From the NCBI GenBank assembly GCA_028697255.1, contig JAQVFM010000019.1, forward strand, positions 1-33,312: a DNA stretch of 33,312 nt, written 5' to 3'. This DNA comes from Oscillospiraceae bacterium (GTDB lineage Bacteria; Bacillota; Clostridia; Oscillospirales; Acutalibacteraceae). Shown piece after piece: positions 24,270 to 32,501 of the stretch. A model generated the notes under the pieces. It was not told the DNA's origin, did no database searches, and was given only the letters and a program-made list of their open reading frames with translations. Each line of letters starts with the position of its first letter. The first letter of the stretch is position 1. The translations under genes were made by a program, and so were the position numbers.

Positions 24270-24614
24270 CTATTGCAAACTTGGTGCGAATAATTTTTCG
24301 CAATCTTTAGGTGCGCCAAGACTTACGTTTGAAAACTCATCGCAAATTTTTTTGGCAAGCGTACGCGTTTCATCGTCCATTCCCATGTCAATTATAAGTA
24401 CACTGCCCGGATTGTCCGAAATCCAGCGGCTTCTTGAAACCGCTGCGCGGACAACAAACTCCATGTCATGGCAATGACCTGAAACGGGCAACACCAATAC
24501 CGGCGATACCGAATTGTTTATTTTAAGTATTCGCAGTGCAATACAGCGGATAAGTTCGACGCATCCGTACAAAGAAAGCAGCAATACCGCAACCATAAGA
24601 ATGCTTTCGCCCAT
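24270..24614 (-). CDS. Small membrane-anchored protein of unknown function
   Basis: About 114 residues from ATG 24612-24614, which has AGGGTGGG close upstream; the frame is open to 24680 but the extra residues look non-coding. One N-terminal membrane segment (ILMVAVLLLSLYGCVELI) is followed by a soluble domain containing LVLPVSGHCHDMEFVVRAA and VLIIDMGMDDETR. The paired beta-strand-and-acid pattern recalls a small Rossmann-like or glycosyltransferase-type fragment, without catalytic proof. No family was recognised. It lies 37 bases upstream of recD2, in the same direction, so co-transcription is likely. Confidence 0.6.
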   Translation of the reverse strand: MGESILMVAVLLLSLYGCVELIRCIALRILKINNSVSPVLVLPVSGHCHDMEFVVRAAVSRSRWISDNPGSVLIIDMGMDDETRTLAKKICDEFSNVSLGAPKDCEKLFAPSLQ

Positions 24615-24800
24615 TTGTCCCACCCTTTCCCACAACCACATAGATCGCTGGGCCCCATATATCCGGAAATGCGCGCCCACCTCTTACCCACCCGGCATTC
24701 CCCATCTCGCTCCATATTATGCCGTGCTAAAAAGAAGTGTGCATATCTTAGGTTAGGGTGTGATACTCTCATCACGTTGGTTATTATCCATAATACTAAT

Positions 24801-24842
24801 CAGAATCATAATAACAATATGCGGGCGAACTGTGTTCGCCCG
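24801..24842. repeat. Dispersed palindrome after the YnbB-like gene
   Basis: A 9-bp perfect stem, CGGGCGAAC-TGT-GTTCGCCCG (24822-24842), preceded by AGAATCATAATA. Both the palindrome and the flank match the minus strand of the element near lon (5142-5190), so the two are copies of one repeat. It lies 9 bases past the stop of the upstream gene and may also help end or stabilise that transcript. Confidence 0.6.
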
Positions 24843-24851
24843 TTGTCTAAT

Positions 24852-26129
24852 TTACAGCTTTAATACACCTTGTTCCAACATTGACTGGGCGGCAAATAAA
24901 ATGCCGATTTTGCCTGAATGATAGTTAAGACCGCCCTGCATATAAGCGGCATATGGCTGTCTTAACGGTGCGTCAGCCGAAAGCTCAATTGAGGCACCCA
25001 TTGTAAATGCACCTGCTGCCATTATCACAGGGCAATCATATCCCGGCATTTCCCAAGGTTCCGGACACACAAATGCATCGACAGGCGCACCCCTTTGCAT
25101 GCCCTGGCAAAATGCCGTCAATGCCTGTGGTGTGCGCAGCTTTACTGCCTGAATAATATCGGTGCGTTTTTCGTCTGCAATGGGTGTAACCTCAAACCCA
25201 AGCATAGAAAACAGCGACGCACAGAAGATCGCTGTTTTTAAAGCTTCACCGACAACATGAGGTGCATTAAACAGCCCCATGAACAAAGAGCGGTTATGGC
25301 CAAGCGACGCGCCGACCTCACGACCCGTTCCGGGCGTTGTCATTCTGTTTGCGCATTGCGTTATTAAATCTGCTCGTCCGCAGATGTACCCGCCGTTTTC
25401 TGCGATACCGCCGCCGGGGTTTTTTATAAGCGAACCGGCAATCAAGTCTGCCCCAACCTCACTTGGCTCACGCGTTTCGACAAACTCACCGTAACAGTTG
25501 TCAACAAACACAATCGAATTTGGCGAACAACGGCGCACGAGCGATACAATCTTGCCGATTGTATTAATATCTAACGATGGGCGAATGTCATACCCGCGCG
25601 AGCGTTGAATATGCACCATTTTTGGACGCAGTTCCGATAGCGCTGCCGATATAGCTTTAAAATCCGGACGACCATTTACGTCGGGTTCAACTTGTCGGTA
25701 ATTTATATTAAAGTCTTTAAGAGAACCCGTATCCCCTTTTTTATCAGTACCGATAACACTATTAAGTGTGTCATACGGATTTCCCATCACCGACAACAGT
25801 GTATCGCCGGGGCGCAAAACTCCGAACAATGCAATTGTAATCGCATGTGTGCCCGAAACAATACTGTGGCGCACAAGTGCATCGGGAGCACCCATAATTT
25901 TGGCAAAAACCGCATCAAGCGTGTCTCGACCACGATCGCCATAGCCATACCCGGTTGTCGGCGTAAAATGGCTTTCACTAACACGGTGCTCAATAAAAGC
26001 AGATAAAACTTTTTGCTGGTTGTATTCGATTATCTTTTCTAAACGTTCAAAAACAGGCAATATAGCTTCATGTGCTCTTGTTGCCATATCCAAAAGACGC
26101 TTGTCAATTTTAAAAAAAGGTGTGTCCAT
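24852..26129 (-). CDS. Methionine gamma-lyase family PLP protein (YnbB-like)
   Basis: A PLP-dependent protein of the family once called aluminium-resistance protein, distantly related to cystathionine/methionine lyases. The probable PLP lysine is Lys236 in AGSLIKNPGGG; other family blocks are GYGYGDRGRDTLD, SGTHAITIALFG and VDNCYGEF. 425 residues, normal length. The substrate is not known. The ribosome binding site is weak (GCAGG near the ATG). It is the last gene of the murD operon, 10 bases after the GNAT gene. A repeat palindrome, rather than a clear terminator, follows. Confidence 0.9.
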   Translation of the reverse strand: MDTPFFKIDKRLLDMATRAHEAILPVFERLEKIIEYNQQKVLSAFIEHRVSESHFTPTTGYGYGDRGRDTLDAVFAKIMGAPDALVRHSIVSGTHAITIALFGVLRPGDTLLSVMGNPYDTLNSVIGTDKKGDTGSLKDFNINYRQVEPDVNGRPDFKAISAALSELRPKMVHIQRSRGYDIRPSLDINTIGKIVSLVRRCSPNSIVFVDNCYGEFVETREPSEVGADLIAGSLIKNPGGGIAENGGYICGRADLITQCANRMTTPGTGREVGASLGHNRSLFMGLFNAPHVVGEALKTAIFCASLFSMLGFEVTPIADEKRTDIIQAVKLRTPQALTAFCQGMQRGAPVDAFVCPEPWEMPGYDCPVIMAAGAFTMGASIELSADAPLRQPYAAYMQGGLNYHSGKIGILFAAQSMLEQGVLKL

Positions 26130-26139
26130 ACCTGCCTGC

Positions 26140-26895
26140 TCAAATCCTTTCAGTCAATATCATATCTGCCCACTCACCGCATCGCACAAACCCAATTTTA
26201 AAGTATAGCTTATATGCCGCGTCATTTTTAGGCGACAAAAACACCTTTTTCTTTTCGCCCAAAAGCTGATGCGTCTGAGTCAGTACATTTGCCGAGGCAA
26301 ATCCCCTGCCGCGCGCACGGGGCAGTGTTGCCACGCCGCCGATAACCGCTGCATTTTCACATTCAGCGGTTGTCATCGCACACGCAACCGGAACACTGTC
26401 TATGCAAAACCCCACCATGCGGCAAAGCCCACGCCTTAAACGGTGCGAAACATCGACATACCATGTGTCAAACTCGGGCAGTCCTGTATCAAAACAGGCT
26501 TTAAGCAATGGATACACGTCACGTGGGGTAAGACTTATCGGCTTTAAAACCGGTGATTGCAACTCTTTTCCCGCAGTCATAACAATCCCGCTTTTATATT
26601 TCCACCCTCCCGCAGCGGCAAGCTTTTGAGCTGCAAAGCGGCTTGTTCTAACGCTTTTTATATCCTGTTGCATTGACAGGAATATGTACAGCTCATTAAA
26701 ATCAATATTAACATCCACAGATATGACAGCATGCGAATCCATGGCAGCAATAAACAGTTGTCTATCGCTGTCGCACCAAAAGCGAATAAACTTACATTCA
26801 ACACCGTACGACGCTGCAAGGGCAAGAATACGCACTGCCGCCTCATTATGTGGTTTTAAGTGTTTAAAGTCTTTTGCCTGTGCAAGCCTTATCAT
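26140..26895 (-). CDS. GNAT family N-acetyltransferase
   Basis: 251 residues. The C-terminal half holds a GNAT domain: the acetyl-CoA loop GGVATLPRARGRGFAS (about residues 190-205), followed by NVLTQTHQLL and YKLYFKIGF. The N-terminal half is a separate, less conserved region of about 120 residues, as in two-part GNAT proteins. The acceptor is unknown. The ATG overlaps the stop of the upstream M42 gene (ATGA), so translation is coupled. Confidence 0.8.
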   Translation of the reverse strand: MIRLAQAKDFKHLKPHNEAAVRILALAASYGVECKFIRFWCDSDRQLFIAAMDSHAVISVDVNIDFNELYIFLSMQQDIKSVRTSRFAAQKLAAAGGWKYKSGIVMTAGKELQSPVLKPISLTPRDVYPLLKACFDTGLPEFDTWYVDVSHRLRRGLCRMVGFCIDSVPVACAMTTAECENAAVIGGVATLPRARGRGFASANVLTQTHQLLGEKKKVFLSPKNDAAYKLYFKIGFVRCGEWADMILTERI

Positions 26896-27926
26896 ACCGT
26901 ATCCTCTATTGCAGCAAAATCTGTCACCAATGAATCAAGTAGTTTTGCCGTTTGCTCTAAATCCTTTTTTGAAATAACACTGCTCGGCGAATGAATATAT
27001 CGGCACGGTAACGATACTGCCGCTACACGCACCCCTGTACGGGATAGGTGTATCGCCCCCGCATCATTGCCGCCTGCAACTGCAGTTTTTGCTTGCACAG
27101 CAACACCCTCACGCTGCGCGGTACAAAATATTTGGTCATATAAATTTTTGTCATACAAAGTCCTTTTATCCATAAACGAAATAACAGGGCCCGATCCTAC
27201 ACGGCACACGTGTTTTTCGGGCTTTACTCCCGCGGTATCGGCTGCCGTGGTTGAGTCAACGACGACAGCAATATCGGGGCTGACGCCGAAAGCCGCCGTT
27301 TTAGCCCCGCGCAAGCCCACTTCCTCTTGAACGGTAAAGGTTAATGTAATATCGTATTGCGGCGTGTGCGATGCAAGATACAGCAGCAACGCACAACCGG
27401 CACGGTCGTCTAATGCCCGAGCTTTTATTAGTCCGCCCGGCAGTATTGTAAACTCACTGTCAAATACCGCAACATCTCCCGGCCTTGCAATTTTCAGTGC
27501 GTCTTCACGGCTGTCTGCTGCAACATCAATCAAAAGCTTATCAAAATCGGGTACGGTATTCTTTTCATCATCTTTGCACTGGTGCACGGCTTTGCCCGCA
27601 ATAACGCCGATGTGCTTATTTATACGCACACGCCGTCCGAATACAACGGCTGAATCAATGCCGCCAACAGGCGAAAAGCGCAAATACCCATCATCGGTTG
27701 CATCGGTTATTATAAACCCAACCTCGTCCATGTGGGCGGCGAACATTATTTTTTTATGTGTACGGTTGTTGCCCTTTACATCGGCTATCACATTACCGAG
27801 TGCATCAACGCTAACATCAATATCAGCCGGCGATGCTTTGAGACGTGCAAGTATAAACTCGCACACTTTGTTTTCACGTCCGGAAACACCCTCAATAGAG
27901 CAAAGCTTTTTTAATGTATCAATCAC
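26892..27926 (-). CDS. M42 family metallopeptidase (second of a tandem pair)
   Basis: A two-metal aminopeptidase of the glutamyl/deblocking aminopeptidase family, forming large cytosolic shells that finish peptide degradation. Metal ligands appear in FAAHMDEVGF (His, Asp), ALDDRAG (Asp), TVQEEVGLRGA (catalytic Glu plus ligand Glu), VVVDSTTA (Asp) and CRYIHSPSS (His). 344 residues. The start is GTG at 27926, overlapping the upstream stop (GTGA), with GGAAGGAG upstream. It differs a good deal from its neighbour, so the two probably differ in substrate range or assemble together. Confidence 0.92.
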   Translation of the reverse strand: MIDTLKKLCSIEGVSGRENKVCEFILARLKASPADIDVSVDALGNVIADVKGNNRTHKKIMFAAHMDEVGFIITDATDDGYLRFSPVGGIDSAVVFGRRVRINKHIGVIAGKAVHQCKDDEKNTVPDFDKLLIDVAADSREDALKIARPGDVAVFDSEFTILPGGLIKARALDDRAGCALLLYLASHTPQYDITLTFTVQEEVGLRGAKTAAFGVSPDIAVVVDSTTAADTAGVKPEKHVCRVGSGPVISFMDKRTLYDKNLYDQIFCTAQREGVAVQAKTAVAGGNDAGAIHLSRTGVRVAAVSLPCRYIHSPSSVISKKDLEQTAKLLDSLVTDFAAIEDTV

Positions 27927-28951
27927 AGCCTGCTCACTCCTTCCTGTGCGAACAATGCCATCAGGTGTCCGGCGTTTTCTATGTCGCGAATATCTACTAT
28001 TTCGTTTGGTGTGTGCATGTATCTTAGCGGGATTGAAAGCAACGCAGTTTTAGTACCTGTTCGCGCATCAGAAATGCTTTCGGCGTCTGTACCGGTAGTG
28101 CCGCCCATCACTTCGTTTTGATAGGGTATATTATTGTCATCTGCAAGACTTCTTAGCTTTTTTGTCATATCAAAGTCCAAGGTCGGTGAATATCCAATCA
28201 TGGGTCCCTTTCCAAGCACTCCGCATTTTGATTTGTCGGCATCCGGTGTATATGCAAAGCTAACATCGACTGCTATGGCAAAATCGGGTGCAACACGATA
28301 TGCCGAAACAGCCGAACCGCGACATCCAAGCTCTTCCTGCACTGCAAATACGACTGCGATATTGCAGCAAAGCTCAATTTTGCGAAGAAATTCAAGGCAA
28401 TAAATAATTGATGCAACGCCCGCCCGATCGTCCATTGATTTGCCACAGACATGAGTGTTGCTTAATTTTTTAAAATTAGGACGAAAAGTTATGCAATCAC
28501 CCGGGCGAATACACTCTCGTGCCTGTTTTGCGCTCATGCCAACATCAATACCCATATCGGAAATATCGGGCAGCTTATCTTTATCCTTCTCTTTTTTTAA
28601 ATGAGGCGGTGATGAACAAAACACGCCAACATAAGGCTTGTCCCCGTGAATTAAAACCTCTGCTGCTGCAAGCGCGCGCCTGTCTACACCCCCGCAGTTT
28701 TCGGCATATACAAACCCATTATCATCAATACGCGTAACAATTAGGCCGATTTCGTCAATATGAGCCTCAAGCAATAACAGCTTTGCATCTTTTTTGCCGC
28801 AGTCTATCCGACCAATTACACTGCCTAATGCGTCGCGCTCTACCGTATCGCAGTATTTGCTCAAAATGGCCTGAGCGGTATCTGCCGCATCTGTCAACCC
28901 GCCTGCGCCGGCGGCATTGCTCAAAAGTTCAAGACTTTTTATCAATTGCAT
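27923..28951 (-). CDS. M42 family metallopeptidase (first of a tandem pair)
   Basis: 342 residues with the M42 metal-site blocks: LEAHIDEIGLIV, GKSMDDRAGVAS, AVQEELGCRGS, AIAVDVSFA and RYMHTPNEIVD. Compared with its neighbour the region after residue 110 carries a lysine-rich loop (KKEKDKDK). GAAAGGTG precedes the ATG. It follows murD by 12 bases. Tandem M42 genes are known in archaea and some Clostridia, where mixed complexes are possible; for this pair that is inference. Confidence 0.92.
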   Translation of the reverse strand: MQLIKSLELLSNAAGAGGLTDAADTAQAILSKYCDTVERDALGSVIGRIDCGKKDAKLLLLEAHIDEIGLIVTRIDDNGFVYAENCGGVDRRALAAAEVLIHGDKPYVGVFCSSPPHLKKEKDKDKLPDISDMGIDVGMSAKQARECIRPGDCITFRPNFKKLSNTHVCGKSMDDRAGVASIIYCLEFLRKIELCCNIAVVFAVQEELGCRGSAVSAYRVAPDFAIAVDVSFAYTPDADKSKCGVLGKGPMIGYSPTLDFDMTKKLRSLADDNNIPYQNEVMGGTTGTDAESISDARTGTKTALLSIPLRYMHTPNEIVDIRDIENAGHLMALFAQEGVSRL

Positions 28952-28963
28952 TCATTTCACCTT

Positions 28964-30349
28964 TCATTTTTCAGATAAGGACATCACAAGACGCCTGAAG
29001 TGCTCGCCACGCTCTTCAAAATTTTTATACAAACCAAAGCTTGCACTTGCGGGCGACATAAACACAATATCACCATTACGCGCAATCTTTCTCGCAGCTT
29101 TAACCGCCTGTTCCATCGAATTTACCCGATGCACAGATATATTTGAACAATCCTTTATCGCTGTCTCGATTGCATCGGCCGTATCTCCCATAAGAACAGC
29201 CTCTTTCACGGTTTTTGCGGCAACCGGACCTAAAGGTTCATATGAGATATGCTTATCATACCCGCCCGCTATCAAAATCACTTTTTGTTTAAAAGCTTCG
29301 AGTCCCGCTATTGTTCGTGACGGGCTGGTGCCAATCGAGTCATTGTACCATTTAACGCCGTCAAGCTCGCGCACAAGCTCACAGCGATGAGGCACACCTG
29401 CGAAGCTGTGTGCAAATTCAGCAATGATTTGGGGCGAAACCCTACCCCACACCGCTGAGATTGCTGCAAGATAATTCTCTGTATTATGAGCACCCGGCAA
29501 AAATATATTTTCTTGTGCTACAATCGGAATATCAACGCCATCAGCGGTCATGATAAGCTGTCCTTCGGGCGAAAGCCATGCCCCGCGTTGTGGCTTGATG
29601 TGACGCGAGAACAATGATACCTGTGCTTTGGCATTTTCGGCAAATCGCGCAGTATATTGGTTATCTGCATTGAGAACCGCGCAATCATCGGCTGTTTGCC
29701 ACTCAATTAAATTCTTTTTTGCGTTAATATATTCACACATATCAGTATGCCAGTCAAGATGATTGGGCGCTATGTTTGTAATTACAGCGGTGTTCGGGCT
29801 TTGCGTCATTCCTGTTAGCTGAAAGCTTGACAGCTCAACCACGACCTGGTCATCCGGGATTATTTCATTAAGTACCGGCAACAAAGGGCGCCCGATATTG
29901 CCGCCCACATGCACGCGATATCCCGCTGCTTTCAGCATTCCCGCAACTATTGTCGTGGTAGTCGTCTTGCCGTCCGAGCCGGTTACGGCTGTTATATGTG
30001 CCGGGCACAGTAAAAAAAACAGCTCCATTTCGGATGTCACAACAATGCCGCGGCGGCGCGCGGCTTCGAATTGCGGAAGATACGGCTTCATGCCGGGCGT
30101 CCGCAATATTAAATCTACACCGTCACGCTCAAGATAATCAAGATAATCAGAGCCAAGGCGAAGCCTTACGTTTGCACATTCAAGCTTGCTTGCAGTTTCT
30201 CCAAGCTGTTCACGGGTACGGCAATCGCAGGCTACAACATTCGCACCGTGTTTTAATAGCTGAAAAATAACCGGCACATTGTTTTTTCCAATGCCGCAAA
30301 CAGCAACCCTTCTGTTTTTAAGGCTATCGAAAAACTCTTTTTTTTTCAA
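28964..30349 (-). CDS. murD: UDP-N-acetylmuramoyl-L-alanine--D-glutamate ligase
   Basis: Adds D-glutamate in peptidoglycan precursor synthesis. Visible are the N-terminal nucleotide-type domain (VAVCGIGKNN), the ATP loop TGSDGKTTTTT (about 123-133), NIAPNHLDWH, and the C-terminal block with GVPHRCE, YNDSIGTSPS and MSPASASFGLYKNF, all typical of MurD. About 461 residues. The longest frame begins with ATG at 30358, fused to AGAGG; TTG at 30347-30349 lies 9 bases beyond and is preferred. It is the first gene of a five-gene operon with peptidases, not in the usual mra/dcw cluster, and has its own strong promoter. Confidence 0.96.
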   Translation of the reverse strand: MKKKEFFDSLKNRRVAVCGIGKNNVPVIFQLLKHGANVVACDCRTREQLGETASKLECANVRLRLGSDYLDYLERDGVDLILRTPGMKPYLPQFEAARRRGIVVTSEMELFFLLCPAHITAVTGSDGKTTTTTIVAGMLKAAGYRVHVGGNIGRPLLPVLNEIIPDDQVVVELSSFQLTGMTQSPNTAVITNIAPNHLDWHTDMCEYINAKKNLIEWQTADDCAVLNADNQYTARFAENAKAQVSLFSRHIKPQRGAWLSPEGQLIMTADGVDIPIVAQENIFLPGAHNTENYLAAISAVWGRVSPQIIAEFAHSFAGVPHRCELVRELDGVKWYNDSIGTSPSRTIAGLEAFKQKVILIAGGYDKHISYEPLGPVAAKTVKEAVLMGDTADAIETAIKDCSNISVHRVNSMEQAVKAARKIARNGDIVFMSPASASFGLYKNFEERGEHFRRLVMSLSEK

Positions 30350-30398
30350 TATAATCATCCTCTACCAAAGAGCAGTTTAATTTTACCAATGCTTTTAT

Positions 30399-30427
30399 AT
30401 TATACTTGCGTGGCGAATAAATATCAA
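30399..30427 (-). promoter_or_regulatory. Promoter of the murD operon
   Basis: On the minus strand TTGATA (30422-30427), a 17-base spacer and TATAAT (30399-30404), giving a start near 30391 and a short leader to murD. The region from here to 30618 is AT-rich and carries no gene; a small imperfect hairpin (about 30491-30518) lies in it. Confidence 0.75.
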
Positions 30428-30617
30428 TCAAAGCAATAAATTTCTTTGCATTTGTGTAACAAGTCAAGGACATGAAAATTTATACATAAAATGTGCGTTA
30501 TTCCTGTTTAATGCGCACTGAATATTATTTTATTATAAATTTATTGTATATTTTGTATATAACCTATAAATTTTGAGGGGGTTTATTTAAGTAATAGTAG
30601 AAAATAAAATAAAGCAC

Positions 30618-30646
30618 TTGTAAATTTATATAAATGAAAGTATAAT
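30618..30646 (+). promoter_or_regulatory. Promoter of the agr-like operon
   Basis: TTGTAA (30618-30623), a 17-base spacer and TATAAT (30641-30646), with a start predicted near 30653 and a 28-base leader. No inverted or direct repeat of AgrA type was recognised upstream. Confidence 0.65.
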
Positions 30647-30680
30647 TAATAGAAATTATAACCATTAAGGTGAACATACA

Positions 30681-31238
30681 ATGTTTTTTCAGGTGCTGCT
30701 GGCGGTAACAGTCGCTAAACTAAAAAAATATCGCGTTGGACAAGCCCTGTTAAATAAATATTTTTTACCCTTTTATATTGCCGAACTTATATATATAGCA
30801 TATCAAATTAACATATTTTGTGGTAACTACTTTTTTATCCCATATGGGCCATATTTAAAAAACATCACTCTTTTATCCTTGCTTATTCCTATTTATATAT
30901 ACAAGCTCTATCTTCCAGCATTGGCGGGTTCGGGATGTATTGTTGCAGGATCTTTACTCAATAAGCTTGTAATATTTGCAAACGGCGGCAAAATGCCGGT
31001 TTATGCCACCATCTCCCGTCTAACCGGTTATTTCAATGAAGCTGCTTTTGAAAAAGTCGAATCAACTCATGTTATAGGTAGCGCTGATACAAAGCTTAAA
31101 ATATTGAGTGACTTTATAGACTTAGGTTACAGTGTTATTAGCATTGGTGATATTTTTATACATATTTTTGTTTTTATTATTTTTTATTTCAGTATCAAGA
31201 AAGTCAGTAGCCAACAAATGGAGGATAAAGTATCTTGA
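30681..31238 (+). CDS. DUF5317 family membrane protein
   Basis: 185 residues with about five membrane segments. The central block GSLLNKLVIFANGGKMPVY followed later by HVIGSADTKL and a serine-glycine-aspartate in VISIGDIFIH is the DUF5317 pattern. The function is unknown. AAGGTG stands 8 bases before the ATG. It is the first gene of the agr-like operon; its stop overlaps the start of the next gene (TTGA). Position suggests a role in peptide signalling or sensing, but nothing in the sequence proves it. Confidence 0.75.
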   Translation: MFFQVLLAVTVAKLKKYRVGQALLNKYFLPFYIAELIYIAYQINIFCGNYFFIPYGPYLKNITLLSLLIPIYIYKLYLPALAGSGCIVAGSLLNKLVIFANGGKMPVYATISRLTGYFNEAAFEKVESTHVIGSADTKLKILSDFIDLGYSVISIGDIFIHIFVFIIFYFSIKKVSSQQMEDKVS

Positions 31239-31708
31239 TTGTATTTTTACAACGTGTATCGGAATTTATTTTTGTTTATTTTTTTCAAAGTTGTTTATAT
31301 GTTGGAGGAATTTACCTTATTAGTAAAAAAGAAATTCAGTGGAAACGGTTTTTTCTCTGTGCTTCTTTATCTATGATTGCAACATTTACAATTAGACAAT
31401 TTCCCATTAATTTTGGCATACATACAGTACTCAGCATGATATTACTAATATATCTTGCAATAGTAATTCTTAAAATAAAAGCTCAGTCGGTTGTTAAAAG
31501 CGCATTAATTGTTACGGTTTCCATACTTGTTCTGGAAGGTTTTTATTTGTTGCTTTTAAAGACAGCATTGGGTAAACAAGGATTTGACAATCTTATAAAT
31601 AATGAACATCTAAAAGAAATGTCAGGTATTCCTGTTAATTTGGTGCTTTTACTGTGTTTGTTTTTCTTGTATCTTTACAGAAAAAAAAGATCAAGGGTGG
31701 GTAAATGA
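31235..31708 (+). CDS. Multi-pass membrane protein, sensor-like, without kinase domain
   Basis: 157 residues with about five membrane segments and a short basic tail (YRKKRSRVGK). The block TIRQFPINFGIHTVL resembles the membrane sensor half of histidine kinases that sit beside agrB genes in Clostridia, but no HisKA or GHKL domain follows: the frame ends and runs straight into agrB. The start is TTG with GGAGG 10 bases upstream; the stop overlaps the agrB ATG (ATGA). It could be a peptide-binding subunit for a separate signalling protein, or an accessory to AgrB. The resemblance is by eye only. Confidence 0.6.
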   Translation: MIVFLQRVSEFIFVYFFQSCLYVGGIYLISKKEIQWKRFFLCASLSMIATFTIRQFPINFGIHTVLSMILLIYLAIVILKIKAQSVVKSALIVTVSILVLEGFYLLLLKTALGKQGFDNLINNEHLKEMSGIPVNLVLLLCLFFLYLYRKKRSRVGK

Positions 31709-32319
31709 ATTCTCTTATTCAAAGATTTTCTAAAATAATAGCATCGCCATTGAACTATAACGAGGAACAAACGGCGGTTATCCAGTATGGCTTATTTGCA
31801 ATCGTACAGATTGTTTTAATCGGATTGTTAATCACGTTGATTGGTATTCTTGCCGACTGTGTTTTGGAATGCTGGATTGTATATGTTGCGGCCGGACTTC
31901 TCAGGAAATCCACAGGCGGCGCTCACGCAAAAACAGCCAATGCCTGTTTAGTAGTGAGTGTTATCGCCGTTTCAATAATAGGGATGACTTCGCGCTATAT
32001 CACTTTTTTGCCCTACGCTTTACCGGTTTCAATTATTATCAGTCTGTTCGCATTTACATTTGGATGTTTTTTTGTATTTAGGCTTGCCCCTGTTGGGCAT
32101 CCAAACAAACCGCTTAACAAACCGGAAAAAATCAAACGTCTTCGCCGTCAAAGCCTCATTATATTGCTTATATATGCGGCATTTGCAATACTTTTTCTGG
32201 TTTTATCGCATCGTTTTGAACGAGGTATATCACTGCTTGTGAGTTTGTGTCTTTCAGTCCTTTGGCAAGCGATGACTTTGGTGAAATCCGCCGGTAGTTC
32301 AGTCGGTGGTTGTTCATAA
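31705..32319 (+). CDS. agrB: AgrB-like peptide-processing membrane protease
   Basis: Cuts the AgrD pre-peptide after its ring-forming region and joins the thiolactone at the cell membrane. The catalytic pair is visible as His74 and Cys81 in RKSTGGAHAKTANAC, the same seven-residue spacing as in S. aureus AgrB. About 204 residues with five or six membrane segments, normal length. AGGGTGG precedes the ATG, which overlaps the upstream stop. The AgrD-like gene follows after 32 bases. No AgrC kinase or AgrA regulator is found in the window. Confidence 0.92.
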   Translation: MNSLIQRFSKIIASPLNYNEEQTAVIQYGLFAIVQIVLIGLLITLIGILADCVLECWIVYVAAGLLRKSTGGAHAKTANACLVVSVIAVSIIGMTSRYITFLPYALPVSIIISLFAFTFGCFFVFRLAPVGHPNKPLNKPEKIKRLRRQSLIILLIYAAFAILFLVLSHRFERGISLLVSLCLSVLWQAMTLVKSAGSSVGGCS

Positions 32320-32351
32320 AATTCCACATTTTTATGAAAGGAGAAAGAATC

Positions 32352-32483
32352 ATGAAAAAGTATTTAAAACAGACGCTGGCCGTTGCCGCAATGGTTTGCT
32401 CCTTTGTTGCGACAGCCATGGCTTCTTCCGCTTGTCTTTGGTTCTATTATCAGCCGGAAGAGCCCAAATCGCTTCGCGATTAA
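32352..32483 (+). CDS. agrD: AgrD-like cyclic autoinducer pre-peptide
   Basis: A 43-residue peptide with the three AgrD parts: a basic amphipathic leader (MKKYLKQTLAVAAMV), the signal segment with Cys28 in SSACLWFYY, and a charged tail QPEEPKSLRD. The thiolactone ring would join Cys28 to a residue four or five further on (CLWFY or CLWFYY). This closely recalls the C. perfringens signal, reported as a five-residue ring CLWFT. AAAGGAG stands 9 bases before the chosen ATG; an in-frame ATG at 32334 is part of that site. It lies just after agrB and before a strong terminator. Confidence 0.9.
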   Translation: MKKYLKQTLAVAAMVCSFVATAMASSACLWFYYQPEEPKSLRD

Positions 32484-32501
32484 TGGATTCTTAACTCCGA
32501 A

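Noticed and set aside
24615..24680. N-terminal extension of the small gene upstream of recD2
   Set aside because: The extra residues are tryptophan- and arginine-rich with no ribosome binding site; the ATG at 24614 has AGGGTGGG upstream.
27364..28053. 229-residue plus-strand frame
   Set aside because: Antisense to the two M42 genes, serine-rich shadow translation; no ribosome binding site.
32306..32494. 62-residue plus-strand frame over the AgrD region
   Set aside because: Out of phase with the AgrD-like peptide, which has the better ribosome binding site and all the expected parts.
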